From: NORP240 sp038134485
GTDB lineage: Bacteria; Pseudomonadota; Gammaproteobacteria; Pseudomonadales; Pseudohongiellaceae
Reading direction: 5' to 3'
NCBI GenBank assembly: GCA_038134485.1
Contig: JAYPVG010000003.1
Span: forward strand, 62,001 to 126,000
DNA: 64,000 nucleotides
Under the pieces are notes generated by a model, which saw only the letters and a list, made by a program, of their open reading frames with translations, did not search any database and had not been told where the DNA came from. Each line of letters begins with the position of its first letter. The first letter of the stretch is position 1. A program made the translations under genes and the position numbers. This document shows positions 35,569 through 43,602 of this stretch, one piece after another.

Positions 35569-36972
35569 CTACCTTTCTATCCGCCAGCTGGTTCCCTCTG
35601 CGGCATCCTCTACCACGACTTTAAGCCGTGCCAGCTCATCCCTAATGGCATCCGCTCGCGCCCAGTCCTTATTACTTCGCGCCTGTTTGCGTTCTTTTAT
35701 AAGGGAGTCTATGTAAGCAGAATCCGCCTCGCTGTCGATCCCGCCCTGCAGAAATTTATCAGGTGGCGTCTGCAGTATCCCGAGGATTGCCCCCAGGCGC
35801 ACTAGCAACTCCCCCAACTGTGTTGCCTTTTCCAGGTCATCGTTTTTGCAGCGGTTTAGTTCTCTGGCAATATCAAACAGCACCTTGACTCCCTCGGCCG
35901 AATTAAAATCATCGTCCATTGCACTGTAAAACGCCTTTTCGAAACGACTATTAACTAATGACTTTGCGCTTTCGATATCCAAATCCTTTAGCGCCAAATA
36001 AAGACGCTCCAGCGAATTCGCCGCCTGCCTGAGATTCTGCTCCGAATAGTTGATCGGGCTTCTATAATGACTCGCTATAAGCAGATACCGCACAACTTCG
36101 GCATCGTAATTTTTTAATACCTCTCGAATGGTAAAGAAATTACCCAGGGATTTTGACATCTTTTCATCTTCGACACGCAGTGCGCCATTGTGCATCCAGA
36201 TATTCGCAAATTTCTGGCCATTCGCAGCCTCAGATTGAGCGATTTCGTTTTCATGGTGTGGAAACATCAGATCTGAGCCTCCGCCATGGATATCAAAATG
36301 CTCTCCAAGACACTTGGTAGACATCGCAGAACATTCAATATGCCAACCTGGTCGCCCATATCCCCAGGGGGAATCCCAACCCACTTCATCATCACCGGCA
36401 GCTTTCCAGAGTGCGAAATCACGGGGATCTCGCTTTAGTTCCCCCACTTCTACCCGGGCTCCCGCTAACAGATCTTCAGGATTCTTCTTGGATAAACGGC
36501 CATAGGCGGGAAAGCTGTCTACTTCAAAGTATACATCTCCATTATCAGCCCGGTAGGCGCATTCACGCTCGATCAGCTTTTCGATCATGGCGATAATTTC
36601 GGCAATGTGTCCCGTTGCCCGCGGTTCGATATCGGGAGGCAATATAGACAATGCCTTTTCGTCTTCGTGCATGGCCTCAATAAATCTGGCTGTCAAATCC
36701 GAAAACAATTCCCCATTTTCCCGAGCTCTTTGCAAAATCTTGTCATCGATATCAGTAATATTGCGTATATATTTCACTTGGAATCCACGAGCCCGCAAAT
36801 AGCGGACAATGACATCGAATGCCACAAGCATCCTGGCATGCCCCAGGTGGCTATAGTCATAGGTCGTAATACCGCAAACGTAGATGCTGACTCTGCCAGC
36901 CACAATCGGCTGCAGAACCTGTTTGCTCTGGGTGAAAGTGTTGTAGATTTTTATCTGGATATTCTTGAGCAT
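35569..36972 (-). CDS. cysS: Cysteinyl-tRNA synthetase
   Basis: 467 residues, class I synthetase. The catalytic zinc site is visible as the cysteine in YVCGITTYDYSHLGHAR, the cysteine in HIECSAMS, and HHENE in FPHHENEIAQSEA. The HIGH signature appears as SHLGHA, and KMSKS is canonical (EDEKMSKSLGNFF). The C-terminal KDWARADAIRDEL helix is typical. It starts 10 bases after the glnS stop, so the two synthetases are probably one operon; the tRNA cluster lies 108 bases downstream on the same strand. Confidence 0.98.
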   Translation of the reverse strand: MLKNIQIKIYNTFTQSKQVLQPIVAGRVSIYVCGITTYDYSHLGHARMLVAFDVIVRYLRARGFQVKYIRNITDIDDKILQRARENGELFSDLTARFIEAMHEDEKALSILPPDIEPRATGHIAEIIAMIEKLIERECAYRADNGDVYFEVDSFPAYGRLSKKNPEDLLAGARVEVGELKRDPRDFALWKAAGDDEVGWDSPWGYGRPGWHIECSAMSTKCLGEHFDIHGGGSDLMFPHHENEIAQSEAANGQKFANIWMHNGALRVEDEKMSKSLGNFFTIREVLKNYDAEVVRYLLIASHYRSPINYSEQNLRQAANSLERLYLALKDLDIESAKSLVNSRFEKAFYSAMDDDFNSAEGVKVLFDIARELNRCKNDDLEKATQLGELLVRLGAILGILQTPPDKFLQGGIDSEADSAYIDSLIKERKQARSNKDWARADAIRDELARLKVVVEDAAEGTSWRIER

Positions 36973-36982
36973 TTAACTACTG

Positions 36983-38737
36983 TCAGCTGGAAGAGTTCCA
37001 GGAATCACGCAATGTGATCGTGCGATTAAATACCAGGTGACCGTCATCAGAATCTTTCCTGTCGATACAGAAATACCCCTCACGCTCGAACTGAAATCCG
37101 GTGCTCGACTGCGTGATCAACACCGAGGGCTCCACTACGCAGCCGGAAAGCTTGGTCAACGAAGCAGGATTAAGGCAATCACGGTAATCGTCTACTGATT
37201 TGTCCTCCGGATTCTCAACCACAAAAAGCCGATCGTAGAGGCGCACCGTCGCGGACAACCCCTTGACCGCTGATACCCAGTGAATGACGCCCTTCACTTT
37301 GCGCCCCTCGGGTTGCTTACCCAACGTATCCGTATCAATTGAGCAGATCAATTCTGTGACTTCTCCGCTAGCGTCTTTCAAGACTTCATCGCATCTGATG
37401 ACATAAGCTCCCCGTAAGCGAACCTCGCCACCCGGAACCAGACGCTTGAATCCTGGCGGCGCCACCTCTTCAAAGTCACCTCGGTCGATAAAAATCTCTC
37501 TGGTAAAAGGCACCTGTCGGACTCCCATGCTCGCATCTTTCGGATGATTTGCAACCACAAGATCCGTTTCGAGCTCAGGCTCGACGTTGCTTAGGGTTAT
37601 TTTTAAAGGTGCCAGGACGCACATGACTCGTGGTGCAGCCTGATCAAGATCTTCACGAATACAATATTCCAGCATGCTGATGTCGACAACGCTTTCGCTG
37701 CGCGCGACACCGACCATCTCACAGAAATTTCTAATTGCCGCCGGTGTTACTCCGCGTCGCCTCAATCCTGCCAGGGTGTTCATTCTGGGATCGTCCCAAC
37801 CATCTACGACACCAGTCTCCACCATGTCCTTAAGGTTTCGTTTACCGCCCATGGTGTAATTGATTCGCAGCTTGGCAAACTCGGTTTGTTCCGGCAACAC
37901 GTATTCATAGTTGGTGTCAGCGAGACTGCTGACTCGGCGCAGCGATTCAAGGTCAAGCTTCTGCAATATCCAATTGTATAACGGTCGGTGATCCTCGAAC
38001 TCCAGAGTACACAAGGAATGGGTAATCCCTTCAATTGCATCAGAAATGCAGTGGGTATAATCGTAAGTTGGATATATGCACCACTGGTCTCCAGTCTGGT
38101 GATGAGTTATATGCCTGATACGATACAGAACCGGATCGCGCATATTGATATTTGCGGCCGCCATATCTATCCGAGCACGCAAACTGTAGTCTCCGTCTCC
38201 AAATTCACCGCTTCGCATACGCTCAAACAACACCAGGCTTTCTTCCACTGCCCGCTCACGGTCTGGGCTATTTTTCCCGGGCTCGGTTAAGGTTCCCCGG
38301 TATTCTCTGGCCTCACGGGGATTCAAACTGCAGACATACGCGTTACCGCTCCGGATCAGCTGTACTGCGAATTGGTACAGCTGCTCGAAGTATTCAGAGG
38401 CATACCTGACCTCGCCGTGCCACTGAAATCCCAGCCAGTTTATATTTTCCTTGATCGCGTCCACATACTCCTGGCTTTCTTTTGCAGGATTAGTATCGTC
38501 GAAGCGCAAATTGCAAAAACCGCCATATTCTTTGGCAAGCGAAAAGTTCAGGCAAATCGATTTGGCATGACCGATATGCAAGTAGCCATTCGGTTCTGGC
38601 GGAAAGCGGGTATGCACTCTCCCGCTGTGCTTGCCCGAAGCCAGATCCTGCTCTACCAGATGTCTGATAAAGTTTGAAGCTGGCTTCTGGCTTTTGGAAA
38701 CAACTTGCGACTTACTGTCGTGGTCAGACGATGACAT
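36983..38737 (-). CDS. glnS: Glutaminyl-tRNA synthetase with altered MSK signature
   Basis: 584 residues from the ATG at 38737; longer readings run through the predicted promoter. Class I: the HIGH-type motif FPPEPNGYLHIGHAKS and FDDTNPAKE (about 51-87) are intact, as are YPTYDYTHCISDAIEGITHS blocks and WDDPRMNTL. The second signature, normally VMSKRKL in GlnRS, reads MGGKRNL here, so the Met-Ser of MSK is replaced by Gly-Gly while Lys-Arg remain. The C-terminal beta-barrel anticodon-binding region is present. No second GlnRS is in the window. It is co-oriented with cysS. Confidence 0.95.
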   Translation of the reverse strand: MSSSDHDSKSQVVSKSQKPASNFIRHLVEQDLASGKHSGRVHTRFPPEPNGYLHIGHAKSICLNFSLAKEYGGFCNLRFDDTNPAKESQEYVDAIKENINWLGFQWHGEVRYASEYFEQLYQFAVQLIRSGNAYVCSLNPREAREYRGTLTEPGKNSPDRERAVEESLVLFERMRSGEFGDGDYSLRARIDMAAANINMRDPVLYRIRHITHHQTGDQWCIYPTYDYTHCISDAIEGITHSLCTLEFEDHRPLYNWILQKLDLESLRRVSSLADTNYEYVLPEQTEFAKLRINYTMGGKRNLKDMVETGVVDGWDDPRMNTLAGLRRRGVTPAAIRNFCEMVGVARSESVVDISMLEYCIREDLDQAAPRVMCVLAPLKITLSNVEPELETDLVVANHPKDASMGVRQVPFTREIFIDRGDFEEVAPPGFKRLVPGGEVRLRGAYVIRCDEVLKDASGEVTELICSIDTDTLGKQPEGRKVKGVIHWVSAVKGLSATVRLYDRLFVVENPEDKSVDDYRDCLNPASLTKLSGCVVEPSVLITQSSTGFQFEREGYFCIDRKDSDDGHLVFNRTITLRDSWNSSS

Positions 38738-38773
38738 GGGGTGCCAAGCTTCCTCATGGTGAGTAAAACCCGT

Positions 38774-38802
38774 ATTATAGCGGCTTCCTTCAATCACCAT
38801 AA
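38774..38802 (-). promoter_or_regulatory. Predicted promoter of glnS-cysS
   Basis: -10 TATAAT (complement of 38774-38779) with a 17-base spacer to a weak -35 TTATGG (complement of 38797-38802). It would start transcription about 30 bases before the glnS ATG, supporting that start. Confidence 0.5.
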
Positions 38803-38895
38803 AGTCAGACAGGTCAGTTTTTACTGCGATGCCAGTAGCCAGATAGCCCGATTTCAATCACGTGGCCCATGGCGTCACCCTATCAGGAAAGTATC

Positions 38896-39405
38896 ATGAT
38901 CGAATTAAAGACTTCTCACGGCACGATCACCCTGGAGCTCGATTACGACCGCGCACCGGTTTCGTCCAAAAATTTTCACAACTATGTCGAAAGTGGATTT
39001 TACGATGGCACCATATTTCACAGGGTGATCGACAATTTCATGATTCAGGGAGGCGGGTTTGAACCCGGGATGAGACAGAAATCAACTACCGGCGCTATCG
39101 AAAATGAAGCGGATAACGGCCTGACCAATAGTATGGGTACGGTTGCAATGGCGCGGACCATGGATCCCCATTCTGCTACAGCCCAGTTTTTTATCAATGT
39201 CAGCGACAATAACTTTCTTAACCATAGGGACAAATCACCTCAAGGCTGGGGATACGCGGTTTTCGGAAAGGTTATCGACGGCATGGATACCGTTAACAAG
39301 ATTCGCAAGAGTCGTACAGGAAGCGCAATGGGTCATCAGGATGTACCCCTGGAAGACGTGGTCATCGAATCAGCCCGCGTAATTTCCGGGGAATCCGAAG
39401 ACTGA
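38896..39405 (+). CDS. ppiB: Cyclophilin-type peptidyl-prolyl isomerase B (cytoplasmic)
   Basis: 169 residues from the ATG at 38896, which has AGGAAAG at proper spacing; an in-frame ATG at 38869 adds nine unconserved residues. There is no signal peptide, so it acts in the cytoplasm. Cyclophilin active-site elements are FYDGTIFHRVIDNFMIQGGGF (FHR and QGGG), the TAQFFINVSDN strand, and WGYAVFGKV. The gene divergent to glnS; lpxH follows within 16 bases, as in E. coli, where ppiB precedes lpxH. Confidence 0.96.
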   Translation: MIELKTSHGTITLELDYDRAPVSSKNFHNYVESGFYDGTIFHRVIDNFMIQGGGFEPGMRQKSTTGAIENEADNGLTNSMGTVAMARTMDPHSATAQFFINVSDNNFLNHRDKSPQGWGYAVFGKVIDGMDTVNKIRKSRTGSAMGHQDVPLEDVVIESARVISGESED

Positions 39406-39421
39406 AAATAGGCGACCCGCC

Positions 39422-40171
39422 TTGCTACTGATATCCGATTTGCACCTGCATCCATCGAGACCCGATATTACCTCGGCATTGAGCTGGTTTCTTCGCTCAG
39501 TTGCCCCTTATTCAGCCTCTTTATACATCCTGGGAGATCTATTCGAGACCTGGATCGGCGACGATGCGCCCAACCCTCTCGGAGACCAGGTTGCGAAGGA
39601 GCTGCGTGATCTTGCGGATCGGGGCACGGCAATCCATTTGATGCACGGCAATCGTGATTTCCTTATTGGACAGGATTATGCAAAGCGGTGTGGCGCGGCA
39701 CTCGTCGATGAACCGCTGGTAATCGATGTGGGTAATAGAAAAATAGCCCTCTTGCACGGCGATGTGCTATGCACTCTGGACATCGACTATCTCGAATTTC
39801 GAACCACTGTTCGCAATTCGGAATGGCAAAATTCATTTCTGTCGAAATCAGTGGCTGAGCGTCAGGAATTCGCCGCCCGGGCTCGCGCCCAGAGCAAAAA
39901 GGCAATTGCTGATGCCAATGCCGAAATCATGGACGTCACGGAATCTGCCGTGATAGAAATGTTCCAACGATTGCAAATCGATATCATGATTCACGGCCAC
40001 ACACATCGGCCCGCTGAGCACGTAATCGCGGATAGTCAGGACCAAAAAGATAGCGGACACAACTCAAGGCGAAGAATAGTCCTTGGAGACTGGGACCGCT
40101 TCGGGTGGTATGGACGCGTAGACGAAAAGGGCAAGGCCAGTCTGCAGAAATTTGAGCTGACGCAGCAATAA
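39422..40171 (+). CDS. lpxH: UDP-2,3-diacylglucosamine diphosphatase
   Basis: 249 residues. It hydrolyses UDP-2,3-diacylglucosamine to lipid X in lipid A synthesis, at the inner membrane face. Calcineurin-like metal ligands are visible: SDLHLHP, GDLFETWIGDD, HGNRDFLIG, LLHGD and IHGHTHRP. The start is a TTG at 39422, the only option because an in-frame TAG lies 12 bases upstream and the SDLHL strand begins at residue 5. It is downstream of ppiB and ends 6 bases from the convergent DUF1289 gene. Confidence 0.95.
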   Translation: MLLISDLHLHPSRPDITSALSWFLRSVAPYSASLYILGDLFETWIGDDAPNPLGDQVAKELRDLADRGTAIHLMHGNRDFLIGQDYAKRCGAALVDEPLVIDVGNRKIALLHGDVLCTLDIDYLEFRTTVRNSEWQNSFLSKSVAERQEFAARARAQSKKAIADANAEIMDVTESAVIEMFQRLQIDIMIHGHTHRPAEHVIADSQDQKDSGHNSRRRIVLGDWDRFGWYGRVDEKGKASLQKFELTQQ

Positions 40172-40177
40172 TGCCGT

Positions 40178-40645
40178 TCAACCCGCTCTGTCGGTACTCA
40201 ATTCTCGGGGTTCAAGGTACCTGGCAAAGTGTGCCTCACAAAGAGTGAGGATTTCGTGCTCCACCTGCTGACACAACTGCTCAATCGTCAGATGTTGAAA
40301 TTCGCTGTTCACCGATACTCCAAACTCCTCCAGCGAATCAATGCGCTCGTGTCCGCGCTTCAGCAGGTTGTGCAACCAGCAATACGGCGACAGACTCTCG
40401 TCAAACGGAACTCGTAATCGCCGCATTCCGTCTCGTAACTTTTCCTGACAGGTTATCTTGAGTCGATACTCCATTATCTGCACGTTAAGTTTTTCGATCC
40501 GCTCCAATACTGCCAGCTTCTCGGTATCGCTATAGCTATTCCAGTTGATTACCTCATACGCGTAGCGCTTGCACCCTCGGCAGACAGAATCGCCTAATGA
40601 GGTGGTGGAGCAGATACCTATGCAGGGAGTGCGTATTTTTTTCAC
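40178..40645 (-). CDS. DUF1289 domain protein
   Basis: 155 residues. The N-terminal 45 residues are the DUF1289 cysteine cluster: TPCIGICSTTSLGDSVCRGCKR followed by the conserved W of INWNSYSDTEKLAVLERI; four cysteines (C8, C12, C22, C25) probably bind metal. The rest is a helical tail without known domain. Function unknown; the module is found in many proteobacteria. Convergent with lpxH and divergent from acnB. Confidence 0.85.
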   Translation of the reverse strand: MKKIRTPCIGICSTTSLGDSVCRGCKRYAYEVINWNSYSDTEKLAVLERIEKLNVQIMEYRLKITCQEKLRDGMRRLRVPFDESLSPYCWLHNLLKRGHERIDSLEEFGVSVNSEFQHLTIEQLCQQVEHEILTLCEAHFARYLEPRELSTDRAG

Positions 40646-40961
40646 GGTCAGCTATCGTTCAAATCCAATAATAGAAATCGTAACCGCGGCACAGGACTTT
40701 AACAACTTGTTTACCAAAGTCACGTGTTTATGAATGGCTGAATATGAGGCTCGAAGAAATTCCCGCCAACTGGATTTTTCCGTGCTTTTCCAGTAGACTC
40801 CCCCCGGTTTTACTGGCTCAGCGGCGCCCTGATGCCCCTTCGGCAAGCCACATATCTTATCCTGCGCAAGCAATTGATTTCTGCTCTGACAGCGGTGGCT
40901 CTGAAACTCATCGGCTGCTTTAACCAACTTCACACACTGGTCAGAATTTGAGGAATAATCC
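40646..40961. other. Divergent intergenic region DUF1289 gene / acnB
   Basis: 316 bases without a convincing gene. A 93-codon minus-strand frame (40652-40933) has no ribosome site and no recognisable content. The stretch must hold promoters for both neighbours, but I could not pick a confident -35/-10 pair. GAGGAA at 40950-40955 is the acnB ribosome-binding site. Confidence 0.5.
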
Positions 40962-43556
40962 GTGCTAGACGCTTACAGAGAACACGTAGCAGAACGAGCC
41001 GAACAAGGCGTCGTTCCCAAACCCCTCAACGCAGAGCAGGTTGCCGAGCTCGTCGAGCTGCTCAAGAATCCTCCAGCGGGTGAGGAAGCGTTCATACTGG
41101 AATTGATTAGCGAGCGAGTGCCGCCGGGCGTCGATGAGGCTGCCTACGTAAAAGCGGGTTTTCTCACCGCAATCGCCCGGGGTGAAGCCAGCTCACCCCT
41201 TATAAGCAAAATTCAGGCCGTCAAGTTGCTTGGCACCATGGTTGGCGGATACAACATTGCTACTCTGGTAGAACTCCTTGATGACACCGAACTCGGAGAA
41301 ACTGCCGCCGATCAATTGTGCCACACCCTTCTTATGTTCGATTCCTTTTACGACGTCAATAGTAAGGCAACAAGCGGTAATGCGAACGCCAGGCGTGTCA
41401 TGCAGAGTTGGGCCGAGGCGGAATGGTTCACTGCCCGCGAACAACTGCCAGAAATACTTACCGTAACAGTCTTCAAAGTTCCCGGAGAAACCAATACCGA
41501 CGATTTGTCTCCGGCGCAAGATGCCTGGTCGCGACCGGACATTCCGTTGCACGCCAAAGCCATGTACAAAAATCCTCGCGAAGGAGTCAGTAACGCAGAG
41601 CAGCAAATAGAGGAATTAAAAGCCAAGGGCCACCCAGTGGCACTGGTCGGCGACGTAATGGGAACAGGGTCTTCACGAAAATCAGCAACCAACTCGGTTC
41701 TGTGGTACACCGGTGAAGATATTCCTCATATTCCCAACAAGCGAGCCGGCGGCATATGCATCGCTGGCAAAATCGCACCTATCTTTTTTAACACGATGGA
41801 AGACGCCGGCGCATTGCCATTCGAATGCGACGTTGAAAACTTCAACACCGGTGATGTCATCGACATACACGTCTACCATGGTCGCGTTACCCGACACGGT
41901 TCGGATGACACGCTAACTGAGTTTTCTTTGAAAACTGACGTGCTGCTTGATGAAGTCCGTGCCGGCGGCAGGATACCGCTAATCATTGGTCGCGGACTGA
42001 CTCAGCGGGCCAGAGAGAGCTTGGGACTGGAACCATCCTCCACATTCCGCACGCCGGTCAGAGGTGAACAGTCTGACAGAGGTTTTACACTGGCCCAGAA
42101 AATGGTCGGCCGCGCCTGCGGAGTAGAAGGCATTCGACCAGGCAGCTATTGCGAACCAAGAATGACAACTGTGGGCAGCCAGGACACCACTGGCCCCATG
42201 ACGCGGGACGAATTGAAAGATCTGGCCTGCCTGGGATTTTCTGCAGACCTGGTAATGCAGTCCTTTTGCCACACTGCCGCCTACCCTAAGCCGGTGGACA
42301 TAGAAACTCAACACACTCTACCAGATTTCATTCAGACTCGAGGAGGAGTGTCGCTGCGCCCCGGTGACGGCATTATTCATTCATGGCTGAATCGCATGCT
42401 GCTGCCAGACACAGTTGGCACCGGCGGAGATTCTCATACTCGGTTTCCGATTGGCATTTCGTTTCCTGCAGGTTCTGGCCTGGTGGCATTTGCCGCAGCG
42501 ACCGGTGTCATGCCTCTCGACATGCCGGAGTCAGTATTGGTGCGTTTCACGGGAACGATGCAGCCTGGCATAACCCTTCGGGACCTGGTAAACGCGATCC
42601 CCTACGCGGCCATACAATCCGGTGATCTCACCATCGCCAAGAAAGGCAAAAAAAATATTTTTTCGGGGCGTATTCTTGAAATAGAGGGCCTTCCAGATCT
42701 CAAAGTCGAACAGGCCTTTGAAATTTCCGACGCCTCGGCCGAACGCTCTGCGGGAGGTTGTACCATCAGGCTTAATAAAGAGCCCATCATCGAGTATTTC
42801 AAGTCCAACGTTACCCTGCTCAGATGGATGATCGCGGAAGGCTACCAGGATGCACGCACCCTCGAGCGACGCGCCCGGGCGATGGAGGAATGGCTTGAAG
42901 ATCCCCAACTGCTGGAACCTGATCCTGACGCTGAATATCACAAAATCATCGAGATCGACCTCAATGAGATAACAGAACCATTGCTGGCATGCCCCAACGA
43001 CCCGGATGATGTCAAACCTCTTTCGGAAGTCCAGGGTACGCCTATCGACGAAGTGTTCATCGGTTCCTGTATGACGAATATCGGTCATTTCCGGGCCGCA
43101 AGTGAAGTGCTCAAGCAAGTACACGGCGGGTTGCCGACCAGACTCTGGGTGGCACCTCCGACCAAGATGGACGAACATCAACTGACCGAGGAAGGTATTT
43201 ACAACATCTTTGGGGTATCGGGAGCGCGGACGGAGATGCCCGGTTGTTCGCTGTGCATGGGAAACCAGGCGCGGGTGGCTCCTGACTCGACAGTTGTATC
43301 GACTTCCACTCGGAATTTTCCCAACAGGCTGGGTCAGGGCGCTAATGTATTTTTGGCTTCCTCAGAACTGGCGGCAGTCAGCGCGGCACTGGGCAGGATA
43401 CCAACAATGGAAGAATACCTGGCTTACATGAAAAATATTGACACCATGGCTGACAATATTTATCGCTACCTTAATTTCGACCAGATTGCAGCCTACATGG
43501 AGGCTGCTGAGAAAGCTCGGAAAATTCCCTTAACCAGTGTTCAGGAGGTCGCCTGA
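40962..43556 (+). CDS. acnB: Aconitate hydratase B
   Basis: 864 residues, collinear with E. coli AcnB. It is the main TCA-cycle aconitase (citrate to isocitrate) and also has 2-methylisocitrate dehydratase activity in some species. It contains the N-terminal HEAT-like domain, the swivel domain with VGDVMGTGSSRKSATNSVLWY, the LPDTVGTGGDSHTRFPIG motif, and the cluster cysteines in IGSCMTNIGHF and PGCSLCMGNQARV. The start is a GTG at 40962 with GAGGAA seven bases upstream; MLDAYREHVAERAEQG aligns with the E. coli start. Monocistronic. Confidence 0.98.
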   Translation: MLDAYREHVAERAEQGVVPKPLNAEQVAELVELLKNPPAGEEAFILELISERVPPGVDEAAYVKAGFLTAIARGEASSPLISKIQAVKLLGTMVGGYNIATLVELLDDTELGETAADQLCHTLLMFDSFYDVNSKATSGNANARRVMQSWAEAEWFTAREQLPEILTVTVFKVPGETNTDDLSPAQDAWSRPDIPLHAKAMYKNPREGVSNAEQQIEELKAKGHPVALVGDVMGTGSSRKSATNSVLWYTGEDIPHIPNKRAGGICIAGKIAPIFFNTMEDAGALPFECDVENFNTGDVIDIHVYHGRVTRHGSDDTLTEFSLKTDVLLDEVRAGGRIPLIIGRGLTQRARESLGLEPSSTFRTPVRGEQSDRGFTLAQKMVGRACGVEGIRPGSYCEPRMTTVGSQDTTGPMTRDELKDLACLGFSADLVMQSFCHTAAYPKPVDIETQHTLPDFIQTRGGVSLRPGDGIIHSWLNRMLLPDTVGTGGDSHTRFPIGISFPAGSGLVAFAAATGVMPLDMPESVLVRFTGTMQPGITLRDLVNAIPYAAIQSGDLTIAKKGKKNIFSGRILEIEGLPDLKVEQAFEISDASAERSAGGCTIRLNKEPIIEYFKSNVTLLRWMIAEGYQDARTLERRARAMEEWLEDPQLLEPDPDAEYHKIIEIDLNEITEPLLACPNDPDDVKPLSEVQGTPIDEVFIGSCMTNIGHFRAASEVLKQVHGGLPTRLWVAPPTKMDEHQLTEEGIYNIFGVSGARTEMPGCSLCMGNQARVAPDSTVVSTSTRNFPNRLGQGANVFLASSELAAVSAALGRIPTMEEYLAYMKNIDTMADNIYRYLNFDQIAAYMEAAEKARKIPLTSVQEVA

Positions 43557-43602
43557 TACCTTCATTCAAATAGTGATCAACCCGTGCCTTTGGAGGCGTG
43601 AT

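Noticed and set aside
40652..40933. 93-codon minus-strand frame between the DUF1289 gene and acnB
   Set aside because: No Shine-Dalgarno, no family, and it fills the region that must hold two divergent promoters.
42531..43181. 216-codon open frame on the minus strand
   Set aside because: Antisense to acnB, whose own frame is unambiguous.
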